Positions 36,562 through 49,440 of a stretch of DNA of 64,000 nt are shown in pieces; the first letter of the stretch is position 1; each line of letters begins with the position of its first letter. Origin of the DNA: Climacteris rufus (taxonomy: Eukaryota > Chordata > Aves > Passeriformes > Climacteridae); assembly GCA_013398175.1 (NCBI GenBank), contig VZRZ01001077.1, positions 1 to 64,000 on the forward strand, written 5' to 3'. Both the position numbers and the translations under genes were made by a program. Below the pieces are notes generated by a model, which had not been told where the DNA came from, did no database searches, and saw only the letters and a program-made list of their open reading frames with translations.

Positions 36562-39500
36562 ATTTGGCTGCTCACAAGGATGCTCAACAAGGTTGTGGGC
36601 TTAATGCATGAAGCACATATGGAAATCTTTGGCCTCTGTTATGGGGAAGATCTGTTTCAGCAATCACATTTGTCCATTTTGGATTTAAAATCTGTGAAAA
36701 CTGTGATTAAATATATTCTTTTGCTTAAGATGTGCTGCCTTGCTTGGCACACACATGTTTGGAACAGACTTTTTGAGAAAGAGAAGGTTTCAAGCAGTGC
36801 TGGACTTGTGCCAGAAGGAAATGAGTAAGCTCCTATCTAGAAATAAGCACAAACATCTACACAAGTGGTTTAGCATTAAAATGGGGACGTCTGGAGTTTG
36901 TGAAAATGATCTGACCAAGGTTATACCATTTAACAGTACTTTTGGATTAATTTTTGATGCATTTAGAAGTGTAAGGCAGTTCATTTTCTCCATGAAGAGC
37001 AAGGACTCCTCCGTGCTGCAGCGCTCACTTCCCAGGGCTCGCTGCCCTTCACACACTCACACATTGCTGTACAGTGTGCTGTGTTCACTGCAAATGAGTT
37101 GTACACCCAAATGAGCCTCTCAGCTGCTCCATTCTGCCTCTCACAAGCAGCTGCTCCCACAGTCTGAGTGCTCAGCGTGGTTTGGTGGGCAGCCAGCGTG
37201 CCTGTACTGCAGGTGTGAGCAGCTCTGGGGATGGGAGGGCTGATTTTAGAGACAAGAGGGACCCAGAGGCCTTGGGCTCCTCTGGAAGGGAGGTGGCCGG
37301 GAGTGACCACAGATATCTCATCTGAATGTGATGTAAAAATTTGCAGCACAGCCACAAATCATCTGGAAACCAGAGAATTCTGCCCGGGCTTGGCATGGCA
37401 TGACAGCATGTTGGATGAAAGCAAACCATGTGTACAGAGAGCTGTGTGGGCCCCAGCCTGGCCCTTTATACAAATGGTTGGCATTCTTCCCTGGAGAGTC
37501 TGATGATCCACTTTTTACATAGTTTTTTAGATGGTGATGACAGCCAGCCAGGTTGTCAGGTGGTTCTACTGTTCTCTGATTCCAGACCACACTTTCTGAG
37601 GAGATCTGGCACTATTTGCTTAAGCTTTCTAGTAACTCCCTGCTGGAATGGCTGCTTTGGGGTGTGCTTACACTGCCTTTCCTGCAGGGAACAGGAGTCA
37701 CGCTTCAGGGAGCGGTACCACACAATGCTGAGACACTAGGTACAGCCTTTTACTTAAAACAGGAAATAAACATCAAGAGTTTGGATAGGAGACACTCAAT
37801 AGGAGGAAATAAAGCTTCTGGTTTTATCCCCTGTCTTAGAGACTTCTTAAGTTTTACACTTTCTGGCTGAAATTGCTTAGCTTAGTCTATTTCTATATAT
37901 GAATTTCTCTTTTTAAGTCCTAGCAGAATCACCACACCTTTTTTAACCACAGTATGTATATGTGTGTGTATTTACACACCTGCACTATTAGAGGGTGTGA
38001 TTTTTATGCAGAATTTGTTGTGGAAATTTTAAGCTGAAATGAGATGGCATATAAAGTTGCAAATTTGGCATGGTGAGGCTGGTCTAAAAGTTCTGCTAAA
38101 CTTGAGCATTGTCTTTTATAAAACTCTGATGTGTGTTAATGATTTCTGTTAGCTGGTAAAGTGTCTTGCTCAGAAAATCACATTTGCATGTGCCTGAAGC
38201 TGCATAACTTAGCTGCATGTTACAAAATACACAAATAACACAGGAGTTTAAGAGGTGCTGGTGTGCTTTTAGAGGACATACTGGTAATTCACTTCAGAGG
38301 TGCTGAGTCTACATCTAGGTAATTATGAGATCAGGAATCCGTTGCATTTACATTCCCAAACTGTGTTGCCATTGTTTTATTCTAGCAAACAGAACTTTCT
38401 TACTATCATTAAGTTCTTTTTATAGATTTTACTATATCAAATAAATGAAGACTGATTTAAATACCTCTATGTGCAAAATCTGGGATGTAATGTTTATTTT
38501 TGAAAGGTGAATTTTAACTTTTTTCATCAAATGTATAGGCAGTGATAGGTCAGAGATGACACACTCTCAGTAATATTCCAAAACAAGGAGTTCAGAGAAA
38601 AATCAAATCTAATGTACTTACCAGGTGTATGCAGAGGTGGAGCACTGCTCTAGAAGAGGGAGTGGCAGGAGATTATCTTAAACCTGTTTAAAATGCACCT
38701 GTTTAAAATGTCAGGTCTCAGTACAGGTGTGAATCTGAATTGTACATCCCTACATAGTTTGTCAACAACCAGGTAAATACGAGAAGAATCAGGCCCTACA
38801 GCTACTATTGGCTAAGGGTGATTCAATGAATGAACTAATCCAGTTAAATGAAAAGGCCTTTGTGTATGGAATTACTCCCAAATGTAATTCGTAGAACAAT
38901 GCATGCTATTGAAATGCGTTTTAAAAAAAAAGAAAAAAATGAAATAAATGAGCTGTTTCAAAGAGTTTTTTTGTATCACAGACTCATGCTTTTAGGAGTA
39001 GTTCCCAGCTTACCAGATGTATGGGGAGAGGAGGGAGGGAAGAAGGAAGAAGAGAAAATTTCCCCACAAGGTAGAGCACCAGCTCCACAGGTGACAGCAG
39101 TGTTGAGGATCCCGAGGCCCCAGGGAGGGCAGGAAGAAAGCAAAGCAGACTTCATTGCCAAGGTACAGTCCATCCCCATTCATTGTCTTTTATTAATATT
39201 GGGATCCTTAAAAAAAAAAAAAAAAAAAAAAAAGAGAAAGGCCAAACCAGGTGATCTTTGCCAGCTATCCCAGTTTTGCAGCATCAGTCAAAGCTTTGGA
39301 GCTGTTGTGTAAAAGTGGGATTGTGTCTGTGTGCAGGGCTTTGGGCTGATCCTGTTTGGTTTTGTTTGTGCTCTCCCAAGACTGAGTTCATCCACTGTGT
39401 GCAATAGGATAATTTTATGTGCATTGCATGTGCCCACAAACACTACAGAAGGAGCTAATTAGTGTGGCTAATGTGTGCAACATGGGAGTCCACGTGTCTT

Positions 39501-42500
39501 GAGTGTGCAAGCACTGGGGCTGGTTTGTTGTCTAGAAACAGTTCCTAGTTAAGGTTGATTTTTACAGAATTTCTGGACGCTGTTCCTAGATTCTCTGCAT
39601 AATCCATGTTGAAAGAAATATCAGGTCAGCTACCCCAGTGTTTGCTCAAGTAGGATCAGCTGTGAGGTCAGACCAGGTGACTTGGGGCTGGGTCATACTC
39701 ATCGATCTTTAAACATTTTTTTTGGTAGTTTCTTTGTCATGATAATGTTCCAATATATGAATTTACAAATATCAATTTACATCCCTTTCATTGTTTCTTT
39801 TTGCCAGGTTCTTAGACAGCAATTTTTTGAAAAGCCAGAAACTTGACAGTATAATTTTTCATTTGTTTGTTTGTTTTTTTAAGGAAACCATGTGAAATCT
39901 TTGGGTCTGGATCATTCACATCCCTTTGTGATAGACCAGGTAGGTACCAAACACAGATTTCTGTTTATTACTGATACACAGTTTAAAATAGCATGAGGAA
40001 ATTCCATCTCAGATTGAATTCCATCTCAGACAGAAATCACTATTGTGATCATTTTGCTTGAATTTCACACAGCACCACTCACAGTTTGCCCAGTAGTTTG
40101 TGGTTGAACCAGAGAAGGACGGTTGACTTTGTTGAAGTCCTTAACATTGATTTTAAAACTGACATTAAAAGAAGTTGACAGCTTTTGGATGTGGTAAACA
40201 GCCTATAGACTAAATTGAACTGAAACCATTAAATATGATACATAAGGAAATTTTAAAATCCATTTAGACCTGGAAATGCTGAGTGGCCTCAGCAGAACCT
40301 GTAGACAAACATTCTGCCTGTGGTCTGCATTGCCCTCTGCAGTTATGCTGAGGGCTGGCTGTAAAAATTAAGATTTTTTGGTGTTTTACTGACAGACTAT
40401 CAGAAATACATTGCAAATATTTCTCTCTTCTTGTTCATATCTCAAAAAACACATATACATAAGGAATTTTCCTTGCACAACCTGTTGCCTAACGAAAGCA
40501 GCGCCATCTGGCTTTGTCTTTCTTCTTTTCACCAAATATTTGATGCAGTGTGTAAAAATAATTCTGATACAACCAGTTTATTAGCACTGTGTTGCCATCT
40601 TTTCTCTTCATTAGATGCTTATACTTGCAATTATTTCCTGGTGTTGGTTTTTCTACTTTTATTTTCTGAGTGACCCATGTTTTTATTAGATCTTGATGGC
40701 TGCACTAGTTGTGCATAGTCTTTGACTTAAAGTATAGTGATAATGGAATTAATAGGACATAAAATAAATACAAAAGCTATCAAGAATATCATACTCCATG
40801 GATGTAAAAACATCTTTGTATTTACAGGGTATTTGTTCTAATTCATTCCTATCTGTTTTCATTGAAGCTTTTTAGGAACTTACAAGGAATGTAAGTTTAG
40901 GGTAACTGCCCCATTCAGATGCATATTCTATTTTTTAAACTTTGCTGTGACATTTTCTGCCATTGCAAAACTGTGCTGCCAATATCTCTGTTTAATGCTC
41001 CCATTACTCATGAAGGAGCTGGACATCAGTCCAGTGTTACTGAAATGCTGAGGAGGAAATTACCCATAGACAAATGGGGTTTAGATCCACAAGTGTGATT
41101 TTTAAAACCCCTGTCTAGTTGGAGATTAAAATCAATAGTTGTGCTTCTACCTAAAAAACTGCTTGTGCTGAGCACCCCAGTGCTGAATCTGCCTGAAAGC
41201 TGAACCCTGGTTAATTCACCTCCCTGAGGGTCTGAGCATGGAGCTGTTCCCCATCTACCCCAGGGAATGTCCAGAGTGTATTGCTAAGGCTGAGGTCCCT
41301 CTAGTCTACAGGAGGAAACATGCCACTTTACTTTAAAACATAGGCCTTACAGGAGGTAAGTTGGTAGTTCTAGATAAAAATTTGGGGTTATGCCCAGGAG
41401 TGCAAGAAGTTTAAGGTCTCACTACAGCATGGAACTGCTCACTGGATGCTTTGGGGAGCACAGGGAAAACCAACCCAAATCACTTTTGTTGATCCAGCCA
41501 ATTTTTCCAGGGATAGTGACACGAGTTTGGTGTGAGGGGCTGAGCACCCAGACTAGCACAGTGACAAAGGCACGGTTATGGAATCTGGGGCACAGGGCTG
41601 AACCTCTTCTGCTGGGAAAGGAGTTAGCTGAGTGTTCCGACAGCTACACAGCTACACTTTATTAAGGGAAACACAATTGCTTCTTCACTTTAGAATAGAG
41701 AATTTCACCCTTCTCTGCTGGAGGGGGAAAGTCATTCTAGGCTGTCAATCTTCATTGAAACGGATTGACCTAAATGTCTTAGGATAGGAGGAAAAGCTGC
41801 TGCCTCAAAACGTTGGCAAGCCAGGCATGCTAATGAGAGTGAGCCCCGAAGGGAAATCGAGCATTGCTGGTTGTGTCCAATCCCATTGTGACAGATCAAC
41901 TAGGTGCAACCACAGAACTGCCTGACCTGCTTTGGGATGAGCTGCTTCAGGATGAAGTGCTGCTGAATGCAAGTTCTGTGCTGGATCTGGTTCCTAAGGG
42001 AGTTGCCAGGGACTAAACCCAGGCCACATCCTGTGCTTACAGCAAGACCCAGGTGTCTGCACCTGCACACCTCTGCTCCTGTTCATTGCCACACTCCACA
42101 GCCCCAGGCTGGGCTCAAGGCATAGATGCAGCAGAATTTAATCTCTTGGACTAGAGCTGTCCCTGCTCTAGGACTGTAGTGAATCACTGTAATGCAGTGG
42201 CTGCCAGGAGGGTGAACTCTGAGGCCCTAAATCAGGGTGATGAATTGTAAAAGGGTTATAATTCAAGGGGAAGTCATTAGTCCCTTCTGAGGATTTCCTT
42301 CTTGAGCACCACCAAACCATTTTTCTGACTTCCTAAGTAGGTATGAGGATTGAGATATGAATTTATCTTTCTCTCTACCATTGCTTTTCTGCAGGATTAA
42401 TATACAGACCAGAGGTAATCAATGACAGAGACAGGAAATGTCCTAATGCTGAGGCCAGGTCAGCTGTGGTTTGAATGCTGTTGAGTGCTGCATCTCTAGC

Positions 42501-44526
42501 CTCTTGTTTTTTATTTCAAAAGAGAAACTCTAATGATAGTGTTTAAGAGTAATGGATGCTTACACCACCACTCTGGGAGTCTCAGAACCTTTATAAAAGC
42601 ATTGCTGCTACATACTCAAAATACAGAACAGCAGTTTTGAAAAAGTTAAAAAAGAAAATGACCAAGACAGAAATTAACACCTTTGCATTTTTAAGAAAGG
42701 AAAACACAGAATCTCAGCCTAGCTTAGAAATGCGGCTTTTTAAAAAAAATTTTGGTGGCCTATAAAAATGGATGAAGATGATGAGAAAGAAATCTGTATG
42801 TGGACCCCTAAATCTGTCTGCACCATGCACCAGTCACCGTGTTCTAAAGCCTTTGTTTATGGTATGGTGTAAATATTGAAATTATTGTCAACAATTATGG
42901 TTAATCTCCTTCTTGGTAAGTTACATTGCAGATTTCCTTGGCAGATGCTTCTGCAATGGTGCTGGCTGTATAGGAAATGAGACATTAGTACCTTGAGCAC
43001 AGACCTTCTGAAAGAATTGCTGTCAGGAGAAATGTAAAATGTGATAAAGAAAACTGCTCTGATGTACTTAATTGTTACTGGTCAGTCACATTACCTCCTA
43101 ACAAAACATTTCTCCCAAACCTAGTACACCTGGCGTGAAAAGCTTAAAACTGGGGCTTTTTTCCAAAACACCTGACTGAAAATATTGTAGGAAAAGCAAG
43201 GTTTTAAATTGTCCCAATTTGAGGGATGCCAGTTTCTGATTATATATATGTTTCAAATAATTTTTGTCTTAACGTATTAAAAAAAATCAGAATTCAAACT
43301 CCAGAAAGCTTCTGCCTTGAGACCTTTATATCAGAACCATTGGCAGTATCAAAGCCCACATAATGTAGACACCAAGATGGACTTTAACATCCTGGTTCCA
43401 AAAAGTGCTAATTTTTTAAAGTGTTCTTAACTGTTTTTCAGACTTGGCATGGTCAAGTACATTTTTATTAATTTTGGTGAAGTCTTAAAAGCATCTGTAT
43501 AATTGGATAAAATAAGAGGTATGAGTATGAGCTAGCATGTGAAGAGATCCATTGTGTTCAGTTCTTCTAGAACAGCTAGGCCATTAGGAAAAGAAATGAG
43601 ATATTTGTTCCATTTTCACTGAGAGGTGGGACCAATGTGACTTTCCAGGAATTTAAATTTTTTTTGTAACTTCAGGGCAAAGTCTGAAGGTGAGTTCCCG
43701 ATGTAAATACCCCCAACACCCTGCCACCAGATGGTATTCATCCAAGTCATAAAGAAAACAATGCAAAATGGAATCACACTATTATATGGGATTAACTATG
43801 GGAAACCAACATCTAGGATTTTGTTATTGAAACAGCTCCTGTTTATTAAAAGAAATTTAATCCAGTAAGTATTTACAAAGCTTGCCTGGTCAGTTTATCA
43901 GACTATCTATCTCACAATGTATTTTCTCCTTTTTTTCTTTTCTTTTTTTTTTTTTTTTCAGTAAATCAGTCAAAAGCGGCAGGAAAGGGCATTTTTTGAT
44001 CAGTGGTCTGAGTAAGTTTGTTCTGATGCTGTTCAGGGCACAAAATACATCCTTACCATGTTGTAGTAATGATCCCAAGAAATGATTTGCTTTGCTTTTA
44101 AGCGGTGTGCCTTGCTGCAGACAGCATTACTGTCCATTCAGGAAATTAATTGAAAGTGCAATTAAGGACAGTTACACAAGGCTTGAAAAAAACACAGCCC
44201 CATAGAGCCAAACCAGCACAAATCAACCGACTGCACATTGCAGTTCTTTAACTTGCTTTGATTCTTTGAGAGGATTTGAAAACGGTTGATGTGTTTAACT
44301 TAAATTTTTCACAAAGGTTTTAACAAAACTCGGAAAGCTCTCGACTAATCAGAGTAAGGGGCCCTATCACATCATGAGCCCTGATTAAGCAGCTGCAAAC
44401 AAAGAAAGTCATAAAACTTTTTCTGCAGATGATACTGGGTCAGAGCTGGGGTCCAGGTTCTCTGCTCTTTTGGGAAGGCTGCAGGGGAAGCTGCTGCTGC
44501 TGTGCCAGGGGAGAGTCTTCCACTCC
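36562..44526. other. Intergenic DNA, no gene recognised
   Basis: Nearly 8 kb without a supported exon or long repeat. It contains a 24-base A run at 39210-39233, a small repeat of cctgtttaaaatg (about 38684 and 38699), a repeated ttccatctcaga near 40003 and 40021, and a long T tract ending in CAG at about 43930-43961. The segment at about 44130-44400 has a dense mix of homeobox-like TAAT words and is a weak candidate for conserved non-coding DNA. Confidence 0.4.
39210..39233 (+). repeat. Poly(A) tract, 24 bases
   Basis: An uninterrupted run of 24 A follows gggatcctt. It could be the tail of a retroposed sequence, but the upstream bases match no family I recognise and I see no flanking duplication. 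It may equally be a simple repeat. Confidence 0.85.
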
Positions 44527-45121
44527 TGTAAGAGTCGGCCTGAAAATTCCTTATCTACCTCACGATCATCGAGAGAGACTGAAACCCTAATAGGGGACTT
44601 TTGCACTAAAAAATGCTGGCCTGGCTAAGGTGGGGTGTTTGCCAAGTGTTGGCTGCAAGGTGCACCTGCTAGAACAGGTTCTGCCCAGGCAGAGAGGACT
44701 GCACTGAAGTGAAGAAGAATGATCAGTCCTGAACACTCCCTCCTGACCACAGGCCTCACCAACAATAGTGGCCGATTTCCTCACCTCTTGGCCAGTTGCC
44801 CCCCGCTTTCGAAAAGACTCTAAAGAGACCTTTCTGAATTAACCCTACAGAGCTCTCCCCACGGACGACGGCGAGCCTGTTGGCAGGACCATGAAGGATT
44901 CGCCTCATCTGTTGCTAGCTCTTCCCCTCTCCCCTCTCTCTCTCTTCCTCTACTTTGTTTCTTTATTTCTCTTTCTCTCCCCCTCTATCACATAATAGTG
45001 TTGTTGGCACTCAATAAAGGTGCACTATTTGGTTAAAGCTGAAATCCCCTTTGTGCCTTTTGCATTTTGAGATCGTTAAACGAACCATCACGACACCCGC
45101 TTGTGTTAGCGGATCGTGACA
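44527..45121 (+). mobile_element. Solo LTR of an endogenous retrovirus (about 595 bp)
   Basis: The proposed element begins TGTAAGAG and ends CGTGACA, so TG and CA are at the ends. Flanking 5-mers are actcc (44522-44526) and actca (45122-45126), a possible 5-bp duplication with one change, which would suit an ERVL-type element. It has a long pyrimidine tract (about 44922-44990), a polyadenylation signal AATAAA at 45013-45018, and about 100 bp of probable U5 with a CACGACACC word. No gag, pol or env sequence lies on either side, so this is a lone LTR. The 3' end is firmer than the 5' end. Confidence 0.72.
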
Positions 45122-46136
45122 ACTCACCAGGCCTGGGAAGAGCCGCTGGTGCAGAGCTGTGCCGTGGTGTGCAAGGCTTTCCCTGCAGCACAACCTGTCC
45201 TGCCATCCCCTGGGATGGGCTGCAGATAGGCAGCACAAAAAGCAGCTTCTGTGCTGAGGCCATCAGATACCTTGATATTTCTGCTGTGGCAAGGAGCCTG
45301 GGTATGCACTGAAACAAGAAAGCTGCTCTCTGTGTTTCCAACTCAAGTCAGAAGCCAAAAATCAAGAGTATGGTGAAACATGCCTTCAGGAATTACTCAA
45401 AGGAAACAAAAGGCTTCTTAATAAAGGTAAATCAGGCCTGTAGACACTACATTTGAGGATACTTTGGGTTAGTCTTTCGAAGTATGATTCTAGAATACAG
45501 TTGTAGACTTTTGGACAGGTTTTCCTGGTATGCAACTGAATTAACAAAGGAGAGTAAGATTTAAAAAGTATTTATTCTATCTCTCTGTGTTCAGGTTTAG
45601 AGATACAGCTTGCTTTGATTTAGAAGCTCAAGGTATGTAGAGCCATTCTCTTCAGATCCAATTCAGTATAGACTTGCTGTGAAAAGCAGCTACATGATAC
45701 TGGAAAGGCCAACAGCCCAGCTAAGGAAAAGATCTGCAGACATAAGCAAACGTAGTTCATTTTGATAACACTTATTTCATGTGGCTAGTGATTTGAGAAA
45801 CAACCCAGCTCACCAGGCATCATCTCCCTAATATCTGTACTGAAACATACATTGAAGAGAGAGATAAACTGTCTACCCCAGTCCAGTATTTATATCCTAA
45901 CTGGATAGCACTGTGGTCCTGACCATAGCTGTGAGTGCTGGCTGCCAGACAACGTTCCTGGATCTGCTAATGCGGAGCAATTGTCCTGATGCATCTTTAA
46001 AGAGATTTTTGATTGTTGAAGTGAAGTAACTCCTGGGCAGGGAAGCTGCTGCCAACATGATTTCCAAGTTGCAAATGTGTGGGTGAGCACCTTGCTGGTA
46101 ATGCCTGTCTGTACTGGGTACCTTGATGGGAATGTG
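45122..46136. other. Intergenic DNA, no gene recognised
   Basis: No supported exon. Overlapping frames on both strands at 45011-45341 are mutually exclusive and unremarkable. Confidence 0.35.
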
Positions 46137-46229
46137 CTCCTGGTAACCCTGCCTGAGCAGGGAGTTTGAATCAGATGAACCCACTGTGGTCTCTTCTGAC
46201 CTGACCCATTCTGTGCTTCTGTGATTCTG
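46137..46229 (+). mobile_element. CR1 LINE 3' tail fragment
   Basis: It contains tggtaaccctgcctgagcag, a gtggtctcttctgacctgac block and the tail cattctgtgcttctgtgatt. About 90 bp remain, diverged, from the CR1 class that ends in attctgtgattctg. Confidence 0.72.
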
Positions 46230-47982
46230 TAATGGGAAGAGAGCCTGTGTTTTCCTGAGTTGATCCAGATCTTGTTGAAGGAAATCCTTCAGTGATCTTT
46301 TGCTGACTATGTTGAGCGTGAACCAAGACTGCAATAAAACATGTAAAATAAAAATGTATCTCTTAAATAAATTTAAAAAAAATTGATACCTGCTGTGTAG
46401 TTTGCATGTTTGCTCTCCCTTGCCTACGTTAGCTTTTCTAGGTCTCACTGTTTCAGTTTATATAGAGTCTGTAGCTGTGGGTTTCTCTTCCTAGCTGGTA
46501 GTCTTTTGTAGGAATAATATACACTGGCAGGAGGGAGAACCAGGCTGCTTCCAGAATAAAAATATACTGCCTATATCAAATATCCCATTGACCTTCACAG
46601 CCTGGGTGGGAAAAAAACTTATTTAAAGTCTGTATTGCTGTGGGGTTTTGTTGGGGTGGTTTTGATTGGTATTTTTGGTTGGTTTGGTTTTTTTTTTTGA
46701 AGTGATGATACTTCAGTAGAACATTTGGCTTGCTTTCTCCATCTCCCTCCTTGCCATTAACTATTTTGCCTGCTCCATTCTCCTGTAGTATCTTCCCTCT
46801 TCCCAGTGTTTTAACTTCTCTTTAATCCTCTAGACCATATCCAGGGGGTACAATGCTGAGGGAACAATACTTTTTTGTAGGCTCTGCACAAGTTTTTCTC
46901 TCATGGCTCTTTGAGCACACATGCTAGCTTACCATGCAAGACAGAATTTCTTATTCCTTACAAAAAACTTGCTCTTTCAAGATCAGGGAGCTGTAGATGA
47001 AGATGAGAGGAGCAGGTCTGTGCTTGCATGGTACAGGGTGACTGTTCTGCAGCCCTGCATGGAGAATTGGTTGTGTTTGGCCCACCTGCTTTGCACAGTA
47101 AGGATTTTATCACTTTGTGGCAAGCAGCATAACCTTTATCATAGCACCATCAGCAATGACTTTTTTTGTATGAACATTCTTGTAAAAGATTCCTTGTACT
47201 GAAATAGGGTGTAACAATGCTTACTGCGAGAGGAGCATGAACACTGCTGCCAGCGTGTCATATTGTCTCTGCACTTTGTAATATGCAGCCATTTTAGTAT
47301 TCAAATGAAAAATGGGAGTGCAGAAGCACAACCTGAAGCAGTATTACAGCTTTCTGCAGTCTTCTCTGTTTATTTATGTATAGCCTGAGACAGGAATGCA
47401 CCGCAGAAAGCACAGGTACAGTGAGTGTTGGATGTCAAACGAACCCTCCCATCTTTGATTCTGAAAAACTGATTGTAGTTAACACCTGGATCTGTCTTGA
47501 GGTGTCTGTATCTCCCCTTGGATAGCTTCCAGAATATATTACAGAGTGGAAATGGCCAATTTTGTTAACCCTGCTGTTTGTCTAACAGATTGTGACTAGG
47601 ATGGTCCATGGGGACGGTGCTTCAATATGGAAAGTTCTAAGTGTCCTCCTAAAGTTGTCATGGTCAGCTCAGAGAGATGCAGTGTCTGTGGGGAATTGAA
47701 ATGCAGTTAAGTGAACACCTACAAAGACAAACACCTTCATGTGTGCTCTCCTCTGCCAGTGCTTTCCTTCTCCCCTTTCCAGGGGAGACTCCACAGGTTC
47801 CAATTCCAGCTGCAAATGTGACCTTTGGTTCTGGCAGAAGGGCTTTTTCTGCTGAGGTGTAGGTGGGAAGAGCAAAGATCTCCTCCTTGCAGAACTTATC
47901 AAATCTCACCATTGACAGACAAGGTCAGAGACCATTAGTCAAGGGATTCTCCTGTTCAGACTGGAGCTGTAGGAGTCATTAG
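46230..47982. other. Intergenic DNA, no gene recognised
   Basis: No supported exon. It includes a G/T-rich simple stretch at about 46637-46698 (tggttggtttggttttttt type). The minus-strand frame 46448-45897 (183 codons) partly overlaps the CR1 tail and has no known domain. Confidence 0.35.
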
Positions 47983-48611
47983 TGTAACGCTGGCTCTGGG
48001 GGCCTGCTCGAGGCCACTCAGCGTTATTCTGGGAGTGCCCCTGGTTTCCTGGGGGCTGCAGCTCACAGCTTCCCCAAACACAGGGTGTCCTCTGGCAGCT
48101 CTGTCAGTGCTGGCTCCTCTGGGAGAGAGAGCCCCGGGGTTATTGGTGCGGGTGCAGGCGAGAACAAAGGCCAGAGAGAAGGGCCCTGGTGTGATTTCCA
48201 GCTCCTTTATTTCCCAGGGAGAGGCAGCAGGGAAGGCAGGAGAGGGTCCGGGGTCCGGGAGAGGCGGCACAGGGATCCGGGAGAGCTGACAGCTTCAGTA
48301 ACCAGGAGCAGGGACTGAGGGGCAGCAGGGGATTTATAGGGATACAAGCAGGGGAAAGGAACCAATGGGGGTACAAGGATTAGAGAACTGAACAGCTACG
48401 AAATTTCTAGAACATAACCTTATGCAGAACATGAAGTAATGTAGCAACCAACCAATGAACTGAAACATGGAAACGAAGGTGCAAGGGATGCTGTGGGTGA
48501 GCCAGAAAGCTCACCCTGAGCAGGAGTGTGGCTCAGACTGTGGCAACCTCAGGCTGTGCCCACCAGTTTTGAGCCTGTGGGGCTGTGGCTTTTGCCACAT
48601 ATGCTGCCACA
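47983..48611 (-). mobile_element. Solo LTR in minus orientation with target-site duplication
   Basis: On the minus strand the element starts TGTGGCAG (48611) and ends GTTACA (47983), giving 629 bp. The 4-bp word ttag lies directly outside both ends (47979-47982 and 48612-48615). If the right end is taken at 48609, the duplication is cattag (6 bp) and the ends are still TG and CA. On the minus strand there is a TATA-like CTATAAAT (48339-48332) and, about 120 bp further on, AATAAA (48211-48206). The order U3, TATA, poly(A) signal, U5 is right for an LTR. No internal retroviral genes flank it. Confidence 0.82.
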
Positions 48612-49440
48612 TTAGTGCAGGTACATAGTGGATTGCTGGGAGCCCTCTGATGGGGAATGGCCACCATCCTCAGGAATCCTAATCCATCACATGAAATTGA
48701 AAAGCCTTTGATTCACAGCAAGGTTAGGTGTGTTACTCATCATTGTGGATCTGGAGTTTTAATTCAGCTTGGTAAGACCCCTAATGCTCCTGTGAGCACT
48801 ATTCAGCTCTGCATAAGTGCAAGGCAGGTCCAGGGAACAACACACTGCAAGTCCTTGGAAGAGATGAGGAAATAACTCTTGGGTGGATTCAGGCTGTCAA
48901 TTAAAATTTAATTATAGCCTTTGACAATATGAGAGCAGAGATTGGGTTTGAAGCCTAGATGTAGTCCTATAAATAAATTAAAGCCATTAGGTGCATTGGT
49001 CATCATTTACAAGACAGCTTTTGCCAGTAAACACAATATTGTGTATGAGACTGGAATTGTGAATACCACTGTGCAATGACAGAAAGGGAAAAACTGGCTT
49101 TCACTGCAATTTTAATATGCTAAATATGTGTAGTGACTGAATGAAGACAAGAGAGAAGGCTGATCATAATTTGAAATAGCAGATTACTTACCTACACTGG
49201 TTATATCTCTGCACAAGGGTGGGGATGGTGGAGGGGAGAAAGTCAGCGCGGGGTCCTTTTGGGGTCTCGATAAGAAAGGCCTGACAACAAAAGGCTTAGT
49301 AAGATAACTGCTCCAACAACAGGCAATAACAACAGGAGCACAGATAGCAAATACATCTGGCCTCGGTTTAGTGCTGGGTACCCCACATTCGTGCATCCTG
49401 GGACAGATGGGTGTTCAGCCTGGGCAAGGCAGGTGAGTGG
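48612..49440. other. Intergenic DNA between the LTR and the minisatellite
   Basis: AT-rich and mostly featureless. The part at 49184-49430 reads on the minus strand as a possible exon with a hydrophobic run (see findings), but its Leu/Val richness comes from a small caacagg-type repeat at 49312-49337. Confidence 0.35.

Noticed and set aside
39150..39240. Possible processed pseudogene or SINE ending at the A24 tract
   Set aside because: The upstream sequence matches no gene or SINE that I know, and no flanking target-site duplication is visible.
38848..39312. 154-codon frame containing a Lys run
   Set aside because: The Lys run is the translation of the 24-base A tract; the rest has no known motif.
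43925..43963. Strong polypyrimidine tract plus CAG resembling a splice acceptor
   Set aside because: The sequence that follows has no open frame with a recognisable product and no donor partner; it is probably a simple T-rich repeat.
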